A DNA stretch of 64,000 nt from Sphingobium sp. (GTDB taxonomy: Bacteria; Pseudomonadota; Alphaproteobacteria; Sphingomonadales; Sphingomonadaceae), in assembly GCF_003248505.1 (NCBI RefSeq), contig NZ_QFOA01000003.1:98619-162618 (forward strand). The letters are read 5' to 3'. The position numbers were made by a program, and so were the translations under genes. The notes under the pieces are model-generated. The model had not been told where the DNA came from, ran no database searches, and saw only the letters and a list, made by a program, of their open reading frames with translations. The first letter of the stretch is position 1. Every line of letters starts with the position of its first letter. Positions 52,728 through 61,098 of this stretch are shown here, piece by piece.

Positions 52728-53108
52728 ATGCCCCGCCAGCTTATTTCCTCCGGCTCGCCGTTCGAGGCGCAGGTCGGCTATTCCCGCGCCGTCGTCCAGG
52801 GCGACTGGTGCTTCGTCGCGGGCACCACGGGCACCGATCCTGAAACCAAGCTGATGCCCGACGATGTCGTCGCGCAGGGGCGCAACGCGCTCGACGTCAT
52901 CGGCAAGGCGCTGCAACAGGCTGGCTTCTCCTTTGCCGATGTGGTGCGCGTCACCTACTACATCACCGACGCTGCCTATTGGGACGTGATGGGCGAGATC
53001 GCCGGCCCCGTATTCGGTGCCATCCGCCCGGCGGCCAGCTGTGTGGTCGTCGGCCTGGTGAAGCCCGAAATGAAGATCGAAATCGAAGTCACCGCCTTCA
53101 AAGGGTAA
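52728..53108 (+). CDS. RidA family (YjgF/UK114) protein
   Basis: A 126-residue RidA-fold protein from ATG 52728 (MPRQLISSGSPFEAQVGYSRA). Family features are VAGTTGTDPETK, the QALQQAGFSFADVVRVTYYITD region in pieces, and AIRPAASCVVVGLVKPEMKIEIEV at the end with the conserved Arg and Glu. RidA proteins hydrolyse reactive enamine/imine intermediates; this one may be a subfamily with a different substrate. Frames extending upstream to 52611 run over the divergent gene. Confidence 0.88.
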   Translation: MPRQLISSGSPFEAQVGYSRAVVQGDWCFVAGTTGTDPETKLMPDDVVAQGRNALDVIGKALQQAGFSFADVVRVTYYITDAAYWDVMGEIAGPVFGAIRPAASCVVVGLVKPEMKIEIEVTAFKG

Positions 53109-53136
53109 TGCCTGAAGGGCAACAAGGGTCTGCACC

Positions 53137-53493
53137 ATGATCACCATGTACGGCATCAAGAATTGCGACACGATCAAGAAGGCCCGCAACTGGCTGGACA
53201 ATGAACGCGTCGTCTATAATTTCCACGACTACAAGGTGTCGGGCGTGGACAAGGGACGCCTGGAGGAATGGGTGATGGAGCATGGCTGGGAAACCATCCT
53301 CAACCGCTCCGGCACCACCTTCAAGGCGCTCGACGCGGGGGACAAGGCGCATATCGACGCGGACAAGGCGATCCTCCTGATGCTTGCGAACCCATCGATG
53401 ATCAAGCGCCCCATCCTCGACACGGGCAAGGGCACTATCGTCGGTTTCAAGGCGACGACCTACGAGAACGCGCTTCAGGGCGTGAAGGCCTGA
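53137..53493 (+). CDS. ArsC/Spx family protein (YffB-like)
   Basis: A 118-residue thioredoxin-fold protein. It opens ITMYGIKNCDTIKKAR, where CDTIKK is the single-cysteine signature of the YffB/ArsC-like group, and has TTFKALDAGDK and PSMIKRPILDTGKGTIVGF near the end. True arsenate-reductase activity is doubtful because this group lacks the arsenate-specific Arg triad; a glutathione-linked role has been suggested for YffB. Its stop overlaps the start of the GDPD gene (TGATG). Confidence 0.85.
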   Translation: MITMYGIKNCDTIKKARNWLDNERVVYNFHDYKVSGVDKGRLEEWVMEHGWETILNRSGTTFKALDAGDKAHIDADKAILLMLANPSMIKRPILDTGKGTIVGFKATTYENALQGVKA

Positions 53494-54524
53494 TGCTACG
53501 GGGGGTGTTTCATGCGGGACTGCTTTTCCTCATGAGCCTTGCCCCCATTGCCGCTGCCGCCGCCGATCCGATCCTCATCGCCCATCGCGGCGCGAGCGGC
53601 GAGCGGCCTGAGCATACGCTGGCCTCCTACGAACGCGCGATCGACGAAGGCGCGGACTATATCGAACCCGATCTCGTGCTGACGAAGGACGGCATTCTTG
53701 TCGCACGGCATGAAAACGAGATCGGCGGCACGACCGATGTCGCCGAGCATCCCGAATTCGCCGAGCGCAAGACGACGAAGACCATCGACGGCGCGGCCGT
53801 GACCGGCTGGTTCACAGAGGACTTCACGCTTGCCGAACTGCGCACGCTGCGTGCTCGTGAGCGGTTGCCCGATCTGCGCCCCGCCAATGTCCGCTTCAAC
53901 GACCTTTATCTTATCCCGACCTTCGAGGAGATATTGAAGCTGGTCCGCGCGAAGGAAGCCGAAATGCACCGTCGCATCGGCATCTATCCCGAAACCAAGC
54001 ATCCGACCTATTTCGCGAAGCTCGGTTTGCCGCATCAGGATGCGTTGCTGACGCTCCTGTCGAAATATGGCTATGAAACGCAGGCCGACCCGGTCTTCAT
54101 CCAGTCGTTCGAGGTCGGAAACCTCAAGGCATTGCGCGCCGCGACCCGACTGCGGCTCATCCAGCTGGTCGATGCCGAAGGCGGACCGGCGGACCTGCCG
54201 GGATCGACCTATGCCGACATGCTGACGCTCCAGGGCCTGAAGGATATCGCGACCTATGCCGATGGCATCGGCCCTTCCGCCGTGCAGGTGGTCGCGCCCG
54301 AAGGGCCGACCGCGCTGGTCGGACGAGCGCATGATGCAGGTCTTCAGGTCCATGTCTGGACGCTTCGGATGGAAAATCCCTTTCTTCCCGAACAATATCG
54401 CCGCCCCGACGATCCGCAGGGACGCGGCGACTTCACAGGCTGGGTACGGGCCATCGTTGCGTCGGGTGTCGACGGCTTCTTCAGCGATTTTCCCGGGCAG
54501 GCGAGGGCCGTGCTCAAGCCCTGA
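53493..54524 (+). CDS. glpQ: Periplasmic glycerophosphodiester phosphodiesterase
   Basis: A 343-residue GlpQ-type enzyme that hydrolyses glycerophosphodiesters to glycerol-3-phosphate and an alcohol. It has a signal peptide (about residues 1-23, MSLAPIAAAAA). The TIM-barrel active site is visible: LIAHRGASGERPEHTLASY with the catalytic His/Arg/Glu, then YIEPDLVLTKDG, and later YPETKHPTYF. The large inserted loop typical of periplasmic GlpQ is present. ATG 53493 overlaps the upstream stop. The gene symbol is by family. Confidence 0.88.
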   Translation: MLRGVFHAGLLFLMSLAPIAAAAADPILIAHRGASGERPEHTLASYERAIDEGADYIEPDLVLTKDGILVARHENEIGGTTDVAEHPEFAERKTTKTIDGAAVTGWFTEDFTLAELRTLRARERLPDLRPANVRFNDLYLIPTFEEILKLVRAKEAEMHRRIGIYPETKHPTYFAKLGLPHQDALLTLLSKYGYETQADPVFIQSFEVGNLKALRAATRLRLIQLVDAEGGPADLPGSTYADMLTLQGLKDIATYADGIGPSAVQVVAPEGPTALVGRAHDAGLQVHVWTLRMENPFLPEQYRRPDDPQGRGDFTGWVRAIVASGVDGFFSDFPGQARAVLKP

Positions 54525-54568
54525 CCTAAGCGCTTGCCAAACCTTGCGCGGGCGCGAATAACCGACCT

Positions 54569-54994
54569 ATGTTGTCTCAGAAGACCCGTTACGCCATCCG
54601 CGCGCTGCAACATCTCGCCGATCGCTACCGCCAGGGACCGGTCCCCCTGAACGAGATTGCAACGCGACAGAATATTCCCGCCAAGTTCCTGACCGTGATC
54701 CTTTCCGAATTGTCGCGCGAGGGGCTGGTGGCGACGCAGCGCGGGAGGGACGGGGGCTATTGGCTGGCGCTGGCCCCTGTCGACATCAGCTATGGTGATA
54801 TCGTCCGCCTGACGCGCGGATCGCTGGCGCTGACGCCATGCGCCAGCCGCTTCGCGCACGAAAGCTGCACCAACTGCCTGCCCGAAACCGAATGCCGCCT
54901 CCATCGCGTGATGCTGCGCGTGCGCGACGAGACGGCGCGCGTGCTCGACGGCATCAGCCTTGCGGAACCAATCGCAGTGGGCGCGGACGACTGA
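54569..54994 (+). CDS. Rrf2 family transcriptional regulator with a cysteine cluster
   Basis: A 141-residue Rrf2 protein. The N-terminal winged helix is typical (MLSQKTRYAIRALQHLA, IPAKFLTVILSELSREGLV, GRDGGYWLA). The region that in IscR holds the iron-sulfur ligands has C91, C100, C103 and C109, that is C-x8-C-x2-C-x5-C. This differs from the IscR, RirA and NsrR spacing. It probably binds an Fe-S cluster and senses iron, redox or NO. Target genes are unknown; an MBL hydrolase follows 39 bp on. Confidence 0.85.
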   Translation: MLSQKTRYAIRALQHLADRYRQGPVPLNEIATRQNIPAKFLTVILSELSREGLVATQRGRDGGYWLALAPVDISYGDIVRLTRGSLALTPCASRFAHESCTNCLPETECRLHRVMLRVRDETARVLDGISLAEPIAVGADD

Positions 54995-55033
54995 CCCTTG
55001 CGTGGGGGCGGACGCTCCGCCACATGGAAGCTC

Positions 55034-55693
55034 ATGACCCAGCCGCCGCTCAAAGCCGCCATCGTGCCCGTCACGCCGCTCCAGCAGAATTGCACGCTGT
55101 TCTGGTGCACCGGCACGATGCGCGGCGCATTCGTCGATCCCGGTGGCGACCTGCCCGTGCTCAAGCACGCGACCCAGCAACAGGGCGTGACGATCGAAAA
55201 GATCCTCATCACCCACGGTCATATCGACCATTGCGGCCAGGCGGGCATCCTCGCCCAGGAACTGGGCGTCCCCATCGAAGGACCGCATGAGGAGGACCGT
55301 TTCTGGATCGACAAGCTCCAGAGCGAGGGCGCGAAATATGGAATCGAAGGACAATCTTTCGCGCCTGACCGCTGGCTGGTCGATGGCGATCGGGTGACTG
55401 TCGGCGACCTGACGCTCGACGTCTATCACTGTCCCGGCCATACGCCGGGCCATGTCGTCTTCCATCACGCGCCCAGCAAGCTTGCCATCGTGGGCGACGT
55501 TCTGTTCCAGGGGTCGATCGGCCGCACGGATTTTCCGCGCGGCGATCATCGACAATTGATCGACGCGATCACCGGCAAGCTCTGGCCGCTCGGGGGCGAT
55601 ACCGCGTTCGTGCCGGGTCACGGCCCAATGAGCAATTTTGCCCACGAACGGCGCAGCAATCCCTTCGTCGCCGATTCGGTACTGGCGGGCTGA
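55034..55693 (+). CDS. MBL-fold hydrolase (YcbL/glyoxalase II-like)
   Basis: A 219-residue metallo-beta-lactamase-fold enzyme from ATG 55034 (MTQPPLKAAIVPVTPL). Zinc ligands are in ITHGHIDHCGQAG, CPGHTPGHVVF, GDVLFQGSIGRTDFPRG and VPGHGPMSNF. It is shorter than GloB and lacks its substrate-binding C-terminal domain, which is typical of YcbL-type enzymes. Substrate unknown. Likely in one transcript with the Rrf2 regulator upstream. Confidence 0.87.
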   Translation: MTQPPLKAAIVPVTPLQQNCTLFWCTGTMRGAFVDPGGDLPVLKHATQQQGVTIEKILITHGHIDHCGQAGILAQELGVPIEGPHEEDRFWIDKLQSEGAKYGIEGQSFAPDRWLVDGDRVTVGDLTLDVYHCPGHTPGHVVFHHAPSKLAIVGDVLFQGSIGRTDFPRGDHRQLIDAITGKLWPLGGDTAFVPGHGPMSNFAHERRSNPFVADSVLAG

Positions 55694-55697
55694 GCGA

Positions 55698-56126
55698 TCA
55701 GCGTTGCGCCATAACGGGTGGCGCTGGCACGTCGCGCGTCGCGCCATAGGCCATCGTGAGCGCCGTCACAGCCAATGCTGCCGTGATGGTCCAGGTCAAA
55801 AGTATCCCGCCCGCGCGCCACATCGTCGGCTCGTCCGCGTCCATGCCGAACGCGTGCGCGATTCGCGCGACGACGTAGACCAGCGCCGCGATCCACAACC
55901 ATAGGGAAGGCCCCGCCGCCAGTTCGACGAGTCCGCACAGGATCAGCACGATCGGCGTATATTCGATGAAATTGGCTTGCGCGCGAATGCGCTTTGCCAG
56001 CAGGGGATGACCGGCATCGCCATGCAGCACCTTGTCCTTGATGCGGAAGCGCACGCAGCGGCTCGCCAGCCACAGGTTCAGGAGCGCACAGGCGGCGGCG
56101 AAGGTCAACGTAATGGGCATCGGCAT
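55698..56126 (-). CDS. MAPEG family membrane protein
   Basis: A 142-residue four-helix membrane protein. Hydrophobic segments lie at about 4-22, 55-73, 76-95 and 105-125. The MAPEG signature shows in RIRAQANFIEYTPIVLIL, with the glutathione-binding Arg and Glu/Asn, and in VARIAHAFGM. Family members include microsomal glutathione transferases; bacterial substrates are mostly unknown. It converges on the MBL gene with a 4-bp gap. Confidence 0.87.
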   Translation of the reverse strand: MPMPITLTFAAACALLNLWLASRCVRFRIKDKVLHGDAGHPLLAKRIRAQANFIEYTPIVLILCGLVELAAGPSLWLWIAALVYVVARIAHAFGMDADEPTMWRAGGILLTWTITAALAVTALTMAYGATRDVPAPPVMAQR

Positions 56127-56335
56127 GGGTCGGCATCCTCTTTTCCGGTCCGCCGCACTCTAGGCCCGGCGCGCAGCGGGGCAAGGAAGCACTTGCACGG
56201 CGGCCAAAACGCGCTATAGGCGCAGGGCTTCGCGATCACCCGGGCCGCATGGGTCTGCGGCGCCGTTGGCGTCGTTATCTCATGGGATACCGGCCAGTCG
56301 CACAACCAGATCGAAATATGGAATAAGGTGCCGAC

Positions 56336-56515
56336 ATGGCTGTCCCCAAGCGCAAGACTTCTCCTTCCCGTCGCGGCATGCGTCGCAGCCACGATTCGCT
56401 TCGCGTCGAGGCTTTCAACGAATGCCCGAACTGCGGCGAACTGAAGCGTCCGCATCATATGTGCGATGCCTGCGGCCATTATAACGGTCGTGAAATCGTC
56501 GCCGTCGGGGCGTAA
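56336..56515 (+). CDS. rpmF: 50S ribosomal protein L32
   Basis: Read directly: 59 residues beginning MAVPKRKTSPSRRGMRRSHD, with the zinc ribbon ECPNCGELKRPHHMCDACG (two Cys pairs) and the ending GREIVAVGA. Complete and typical. It leads the rpmF-plsX-fabH block. Confidence 0.95.
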   Translation: MAVPKRKTSPSRRGMRRSHDSLRVEAFNECPNCGELKRPHHMCDACGHYNGREIVAVGA

Positions 56516-56549
56516 GTTTCTCCTCTACGCCTCAAAGGGGTGACATAAA

Positions 56550-57608
56550 GTGTCCATCCAGCCGCGAATCGCCATAGACGCGATGGGCGGGGACGAAGGC
56601 GTGCGCGTGATGATGGCGGGGGCTGCACTGGCCCGCCGCCGCCACGACGGATTGCGCTTCACCCTGTTCGGCGACGAGGCGCAGATCAAGGCGGCGCTGG
56701 ACGGCCACCCCAATTTGCGAGCGGCTTCGGACGTGGTCCATGCCGACACCGTGGTCGACGGGTCGGACAAGCCGAGCGTCGCGATCCGCAAGAAGTCCAG
56801 CTCGATGAGCATGGCGATTGCAGCGGTGAAAGCGGGTGAGGCGGGGGCTGCGGTTTCCGCAGGCAATACCGGTGCACTGATGGCGATGGCGAAACTTGCG
56901 CTGCGCACCATGCCCGGCGTCGACCGTCCCGCGCTTGCCGCGATGTTGCCGACGCTTGGCGACAATGACGTCATCATGCTGGATCTGGGCGCGAACACCG
57001 AATGCGACGCCCGCAACCTCGTTCAGTTCGCGGTGATGGGCGCGGCCTACGCCCGCATCGCCTTCGATCTCGATCGTCCCCGCGTCCGCTTGCTCAACAT
57101 CGGCACGGAGGAACTGAAGGGCACCGACGAGATCCGCGACGCCGCCGCCGTGCTGCGTGCTGCCGACAATCTTTCGCTTCGCTTCGACGGCTTCACCGAA
57201 GGCGACAAGATTTCAAAGGGCGACACCGATGTGATCGTGTGCGACGGCTTTTCCGGCAATGTCGCGCTCAAGACGGCGGAGGGAACGGCCCGTTTCGTCA
57301 CCGATGTCTTGCGCAAGGCGTTCACCAGTTCGTTGCGCTCGAAAATCGGCTTTCTCATATCCAAGCCCGCGATGCACCTCCTGAAGCATCATCTCGATCC
57401 CAACAATCATAATGGCGCAGTCTTCCTCGGCCTCAACGGCGTCGTGGTGAAAAGCCATGGCAGCGCGGATGAAAAGGGCGTGGCCAACGCCGTTCACGTC
57501 GCCGCCCGACTGTTGGAGGAAGACATCACCCGCCGCATTGCAGCCGATATCGCCGACATGCAGTCGCTTTCGGCCGCCGCGTCCCGATTGGAGCAGCCCG
57601 CCAAGTGA
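56550..57608 (+). CDS. plsX: Phosphate acyltransferase PlsX
   Basis: PlsX makes acyl-phosphate from acyl-ACP to start phospholipid synthesis. The 352-residue product begins at GTG 56550 (MSIQPRIAIDAMGGDEG). It has SSMSMAIAAVKAGEAGAAVSAGNTGALM in pieces, MLDLGANTEC, LLNIGTEELKG, DVIVCDGFSGNVALK and a C-terminal GSADEKGVANAV. Its stop overlaps the fabH GTG start by four bases. Confidence 0.96.
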   Translation: MSIQPRIAIDAMGGDEGVRVMMAGAALARRRHDGLRFTLFGDEAQIKAALDGHPNLRAASDVVHADTVVDGSDKPSVAIRKKSSSMSMAIAAVKAGEAGAAVSAGNTGALMAMAKLALRTMPGVDRPALAAMLPTLGDNDVIMLDLGANTECDARNLVQFAVMGAAYARIAFDLDRPRVRLLNIGTEELKGTDEIRDAAAVLRAADNLSLRFDGFTEGDKISKGDTDVIVCDGFSGNVALKTAEGTARFVTDVLRKAFTSSLRSKIGFLISKPAMHLLKHHLDPNNHNGAVFLGLNGVVVKSHGSADEKGVANAVHVAARLLEEDITRRIAADIADMQSLSAAASRLEQPAK

Positions 57609-58573
57609 TCCGCCGCTCTCTCCTGCTGGGCACGGGCTCCGCTTTGCCTGCGCGCATGGTCAGTAACGCCGAACTGGCGCAGACCGTCGACACGAGCGAC
57701 GAATGGATCGTCGAGCGCACGGGCATCCGCAACCGCCATATCGCGGGGGAGGGGGAAACGACCGCGACGCTGGCCGCTGACGCCGCGCGCCATGCGCTGG
57801 ATGCCGCCGGGCTCGCCGCGCAGGACATCGACCTCATCATTCTGGCCACCGCCACGCCCGACCAGACCTTCCCTGCCGCCGCGACGAAGGTGCAGGCAAT
57901 GCTGGGCATCGACGATTGCGTGGCGTTCGATGTCGCCGCCGTCTGCTCGGGCTTCCTCTATGCGGTCACCGTTGCCGACAGCATGATCCGTTCGGGCGCG
58001 GCCCATTGCGCGCTGGTGATCGGCTCGGAAACCTTCAGCCGCATTCTCGACTGGGAGGATCGCGGAACCTGCGTCCTCTTCGGCGATGGCGCGGGTGCGG
58101 TCGTGCTGGGCGCGCAGGAAAGCGCCGACGGCGCGCGCGGCATCCTGGCGACCAGGCTTCACGCCGATGGTCGGCACAACCAGCTTCTCTATGTCGACGG
58201 CGGGCCGTCCACAACGCAGACGGTCGGCAAGCTGCGGATGAAGGGGCAGGAAGTGTTCCGCCACGCGGTCGTGAATCTGGCGTCGGTGCTGGGCGAAGTG
58301 CTGGCGCTTGCCGATCTTTCGGTCGCCGATATCGACTGGCTGGTGCCGCATCAGGCCAACGCCCGCATCCTCGACGCCACCGCCCGCAAGCTCAAGCTGC
58401 CGCCCGAACGTGTGATCGTCACCGTGGACCGGCACGCCAACACGTCCGCCGCGTCGGTGCCGCTGGCGCTCGACCTTGCGATGCGCGACGGGCGGATCAA
58501 GACGGGCGACCTCGTGGTGCTCGAAGCGATGGGCGGCGGCTTTACCTGGGGGGCGTGCGTCCTTCGCGTTTAA
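57605..58573 (+). CDS. fabH: Beta-ketoacyl-ACP synthase III
   Basis: FabH starts fatty acid chains by condensing acetyl-CoA with malonyl-ACP. The 322-residue product has the catalytic Cys in FDVAAVCSGFLYA, the His in WLVPHQANARIL and the Asn in DRHANTSAASVP, plus GGGFTWGA at the end. GTG 57605 overlaps the plsX stop. A typical length. Confidence 0.96.
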   Translation: MIRRSLLLGTGSALPARMVSNAELAQTVDTSDEWIVERTGIRNRHIAGEGETTATLAADAARHALDAAGLAAQDIDLIILATATPDQTFPAAATKVQAMLGIDDCVAFDVAAVCSGFLYAVTVADSMIRSGAAHCALVIGSETFSRILDWEDRGTCVLFGDGAGAVVLGAQESADGARGILATRLHADGRHNQLLYVDGGPSTTQTVGKLRMKGQEVFRHAVVNLASVLGEVLALADLSVADIDWLVPHQANARILDATARKLKLPPERVIVTVDRHANTSAASVPLALDLAMRDGRIKTGDLVVLEAMGGGFTWGACVLRV

Positions 58574-58663
58574 GCAGACGCAAAAGCTTGCAAAATTCGC
58601 AAAAATCACGCACATTCCGCATGCCGAGGGGGCGACGAGAGAATCGTTTTTTGGGGGTCGGGC

Positions 58664-58960
58664 ATGAGTGGTAACGGCACTTTGACGCGGGCGGATCTGG
58701 CGGACAGCGTCAATCGGCACGTGGGTCTTTCGCGGGCGGAAGCGGCAGCACTGGTCGAATCCATTCTCGAACATATGTCGAGCGCGCTGGAGCGGGGTGA
58801 GAACGTCAAGATTTCCAGTTTCGGCACTTTTGTCCTGCGCGACAAGACGCAGCGCATGGGCCGCAATCCCAAGACCGGTGTCGAAGTACCGATCGAGCCG
58901 CGCCGGGTGCTGACCTTTCGCGCCAGCCAGACGATGCGCGACAAAGTGGCGGCGTCCTGA
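58664..58960 (+). CDS. ihfA: Integration host factor alpha subunit
   Basis: A 98-residue HU/IHF-fold protein that bends DNA as a heterodimer with IHF-beta. The signature is VKISSFGTFVLRDKTQRMGRNPKTG in pieces; the longer GRNPKTGVEVPIEPRRVL arm favours IhfA over HU. The first residues are LTRADLADSV. The neighbours (plsX, fabH, then merR) match the usual alphaproteobacterial order for ihfA. Confidence 0.93.
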   Translation: MSGNGTLTRADLADSVNRHVGLSRAEAAALVESILEHMSSALERGENVKISSFGTFVLRDKTQRMGRNPKTGVEVPIEPRRVLTFRASQTMRDKVAAS

Positions 58961-59027
58961 CGCGCCATCGGGGCGTTTCGTGGCAATCGGTTGACGCCTC
59001 GCCCTTCATGGGTGCACCATCGTGCCC

Positions 59028-59360
59028 ATGAAGGAAGAGGGTGCTTTTCTGACGATCGGCGAACTTGCTGGCGAACTTGGCGTAGCGCAGCATATCCTGC
59101 GCTATTGGGAGACCCGTTTTCCTGCGCTCCGTCCGCTGCAACGGTCGGGCAACCGTCGCTACTATCGACCCGCCGATGTGGAACTGGCCCGCAGGATCAA
59201 CCGTCTGCTCCATGTGGAAGGCTTCACCGTCAAGGGTGCGCAAAAGGTGTTGGAGGATGAGCCCGCGTCCATGCCCCCATCCACGCCCCAGCAAGATGCG
59301 ACGCTCCTGTCCCGGCTTCAGCGTATCCGCGATCAGCTTGCCCGCGCTATCGGCGATTAG
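59028..59360 (+). CDS. MerR family transcriptional regulator
   Basis: A 110-residue MerR protein from ATG 59028 (GTG 59022 is an alternative). The winged helix-turn-helix is FLTIGELAGELGVAQHILRYWE, followed by NRRYYRPADVELARRINRLLH. Then comes a dimerisation helix. No effector-binding domain or metal cysteines are present. In this genomic position it is a conserved neighbour of ihfA. Confidence 0.88.
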   Translation: MKEEGAFLTIGELAGELGVAQHILRYWETRFPALRPLQRSGNRRYYRPADVELARRINRLLHVEGFTVKGAQKVLEDEPASMPPSTPQQDATLLSRLQRIRDQLARAIGD

Positions 59361-59366
59361 GCCGCA

Positions 59367-59771
59367 TCACTTCTTCGGTGTGCGATAGGGAACGAAGTCG
59401 CCCAGTGCGCACGCGCCCGTCTGCATTCCCGTCATAAGGTTCGCCGTGGTTGCAAAATCGCCCCGGCACATTTGCGACCCGAAACTGCGCAGGATCAGCG
59501 TATCGCCTGCTGTCAGCCCGCTGCACCCCCCGATCAGATCATTCTTGTAAACCAGCTTACGGTTGACCCGATACAGCACGACATTGTTGCTGATGACCTG
59601 GAGATTGGTGGCCGGTGCCCGGCTGATGCACGCCACCTTCTCGCCCGGCACCTTGCCCGCCAGCGCCTTGTCCAGTTCGGACGTCTGCTTGTCGGTCAGC
59701 GGGCGCGGTTCATAGGCGCCGGCACAGGCGGCAAGCGCTATCGGGGCGGCCAGCATCATCCATGCGCGCAT
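59367..59771 (-). CDS. Lipoprotein of unknown function
   Basis: A 134-residue protein from ATG 59771 with a signal peptide MRAWMMLAAPIALAAC; the lipobox Cys is residue 16. The mature part has a helical start (LTDKQTSELDKALAGKV) and a beta-rich remainder with four cysteines (VACISR, GGCSGL, SQMCRG, TGACALGD) that may form two disulfides in the periplasm. No known family. It is downstream of gloB on the same strand. Confidence 0.7.
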   Translation of the reverse strand: MRAWMMLAAPIALAACAGAYEPRPLTDKQTSELDKALAGKVPGEKVACISRAPATNLQVISNNVVLYRVNRKLVYKNDLIGGCSGLTAGDTLILRSFGSQMCRGDFATTANLMTGMQTGACALGDFVPYRTPKK

Positions 59772-59832
59772 TCTTTCTCTCCATCGTCCCGCGTCTTCCT
59801 GCGGAGAGGACGCCATTCTCGTCCCCCAACCG

Positions 59833-60555
59833 TCAGGCCGCATCCTTCGCCGCACGCCGCGCCGCCAGTTCCTCCACGCTTGCCGCGCGCAGGAACACAT
59901 TGGTCGCGCGTTCCGCCGCGATGGTGGTCGGCACCGTCGCTTCGCCCCGTTCGCGCAGCGTCTCCACCTCGACCACGCGCCGGGCGATGTCCGCATTGTC
60001 TGGCTCGACGGTTAGTGCGAAGCGTCCGTTGGACAGCGTATATTCGTGAGCGCAATAGACGGCGGTGTCGTCGGGCAGGGCAGCCAGCCGCTGCATATTG
60101 TCGAACATCTGCGCCGCCGTCCCTTCGAACAGACGACCGCAGCCCATGGCGAACAGCGTATCGCCGACGAAGACCATGCCATCGTCGGCCAGATGATAGG
60201 CGATATGCCCCGCCGTGTGTGCGGGCACATCGATGACGCGCGCCTCATGCTGCCCGATGCGCACATGGTCGCCCTCGGCGACCATCACGTCCAGCGTGCC
60301 GATCTTGCCCGCTTCCGCCGCCGGACCGGTGATCTTGCACCCGGTCGCCGCCTTGATGCCTGCGTTGCCGCCGACATGGTCGGGGTGCCAATGCGTGTTC
60401 CAAATCTGCCCGATCGTCCAGCCCCGCACCCGCGCTTCCTTCAGCACCGGTTCCGCGACGGCCGGATCGACGACCACCGTGTCGCCGCTCTCCCCGTCGT
60501 GCAGCAGCCAGACATAGTTGTCGGACAGGGCGGGAATGCGGACGACTTCGATCAT
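59833..60555 (-). CDS. gloB: Hydroxyacylglutathione hydrolase (glyoxalase II)
   Basis: GloB hydrolyses S-lactoylglutathione to lactate and glutathione. The 240-residue product starts at ATG 60555 (MIEVVRIPALSDNYVWLLHD). It has NTHWHPDHVGGN for both metal ions, PAHTAGHIAYHL, FVGDTLFAMGCGRLFEG, and CAHEYTLSNGRFA. The C-terminal glutathione-binding domain is present. It follows gloA with a 5-bp gap. Confidence 0.94.
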   Translation of the reverse strand: MIEVVRIPALSDNYVWLLHDGESGDTVVVDPAVAEPVLKEARVRGWTIGQIWNTHWHPDHVGGNAGIKAATGCKITGPAAEAGKIGTLDVMVAEGDHVRIGQHEARVIDVPAHTAGHIAYHLADDGMVFVGDTLFAMGCGRLFEGTAAQMFDNMQRLAALPDDTAVYCAHEYTLSNGRFALTVEPDNADIARRVVEVETLRERGEATVPTTIAAERATNVFLRAASVEELAARRAAKDAA

Positions 60556-60560
60556 GGCCG

Positions 60561-60995
60561 TCACCATTCGCCGACATTGGGCATCGAAGCCCAGGGTTCC
60601 GCAGGTTCCAGCCGGCCGTCCTGCAACAGTTCTACAGAGATATTGTCGGGCGTTCGTACGAACGCCATGTGCCCGTCGCGGGGCGGGCGATTGATGGTGA
60701 CGCCCGCGTCCATCAGCTTTTGGCACGTCTCGTAGATATTCTCGACCCGATAGGCGAGATGACCGAAATTGCGGCCCCCGCCATATGTCTCCGCCGGGCC
60801 GCCGTCGGCGGGCGGCCAGTTGTATGTCAACTCGACCTGTGCATCCTCGTCTCCCGGCGCTGCGAGGTAGACCAGCGTGAAGCGCCCCTGCTCGCTGTCG
60901 AACCGCTTCACTTCCTGAAGACCGAGAAGCGAGAAGAAGCGGGCCGTCGCCTCGACATCGGTGACGCGGATCATGGTATGAAGATATTTGGGCAA
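60561..60995 (-). CDS. gloA: Lactoylglutathione lyase (glyoxalase I)
   Basis: GloA isomerises the hemithioacetal of methylglyoxal and glutathione to S-lactoylglutathione. The 144-residue product starts at TTG 60995 (LPKYLHTMIRVTDVEATARFF). GGAG lies about 7 bases upstream and this matches the usual KYLHTMIRV opening, so I prefer it to the upstream in-frame start at 61025. Metal ligands are the His of HTMIRV, Glu of QVELTYNW, His of FGHLAYRVEN and Glu of ISVELLQ. With gloB it forms a detoxification operon. Confidence 0.92.
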   Translation of the reverse strand: MPKYLHTMIRVTDVEATARFFSLLGLQEVKRFDSEQGRFTLVYLAAPGDEDAQVELTYNWPPADGGPAETYGGGRNFGHLAYRVENIYETCQKLMDAGVTINRPPRDGHMAFVRTPDNISVELLQDGRLEPAEPWASMPNVGEW

Positions 60996-61098
60996 GGATC
61001 GGCTCCGTTCATCGCTATAAAGCAACGGTTCATCTATTGAGTGGCAGATGCTGCTATAGATAGTGCGGCACCGCCCCGCACGGAAGAGGAGCTATATC

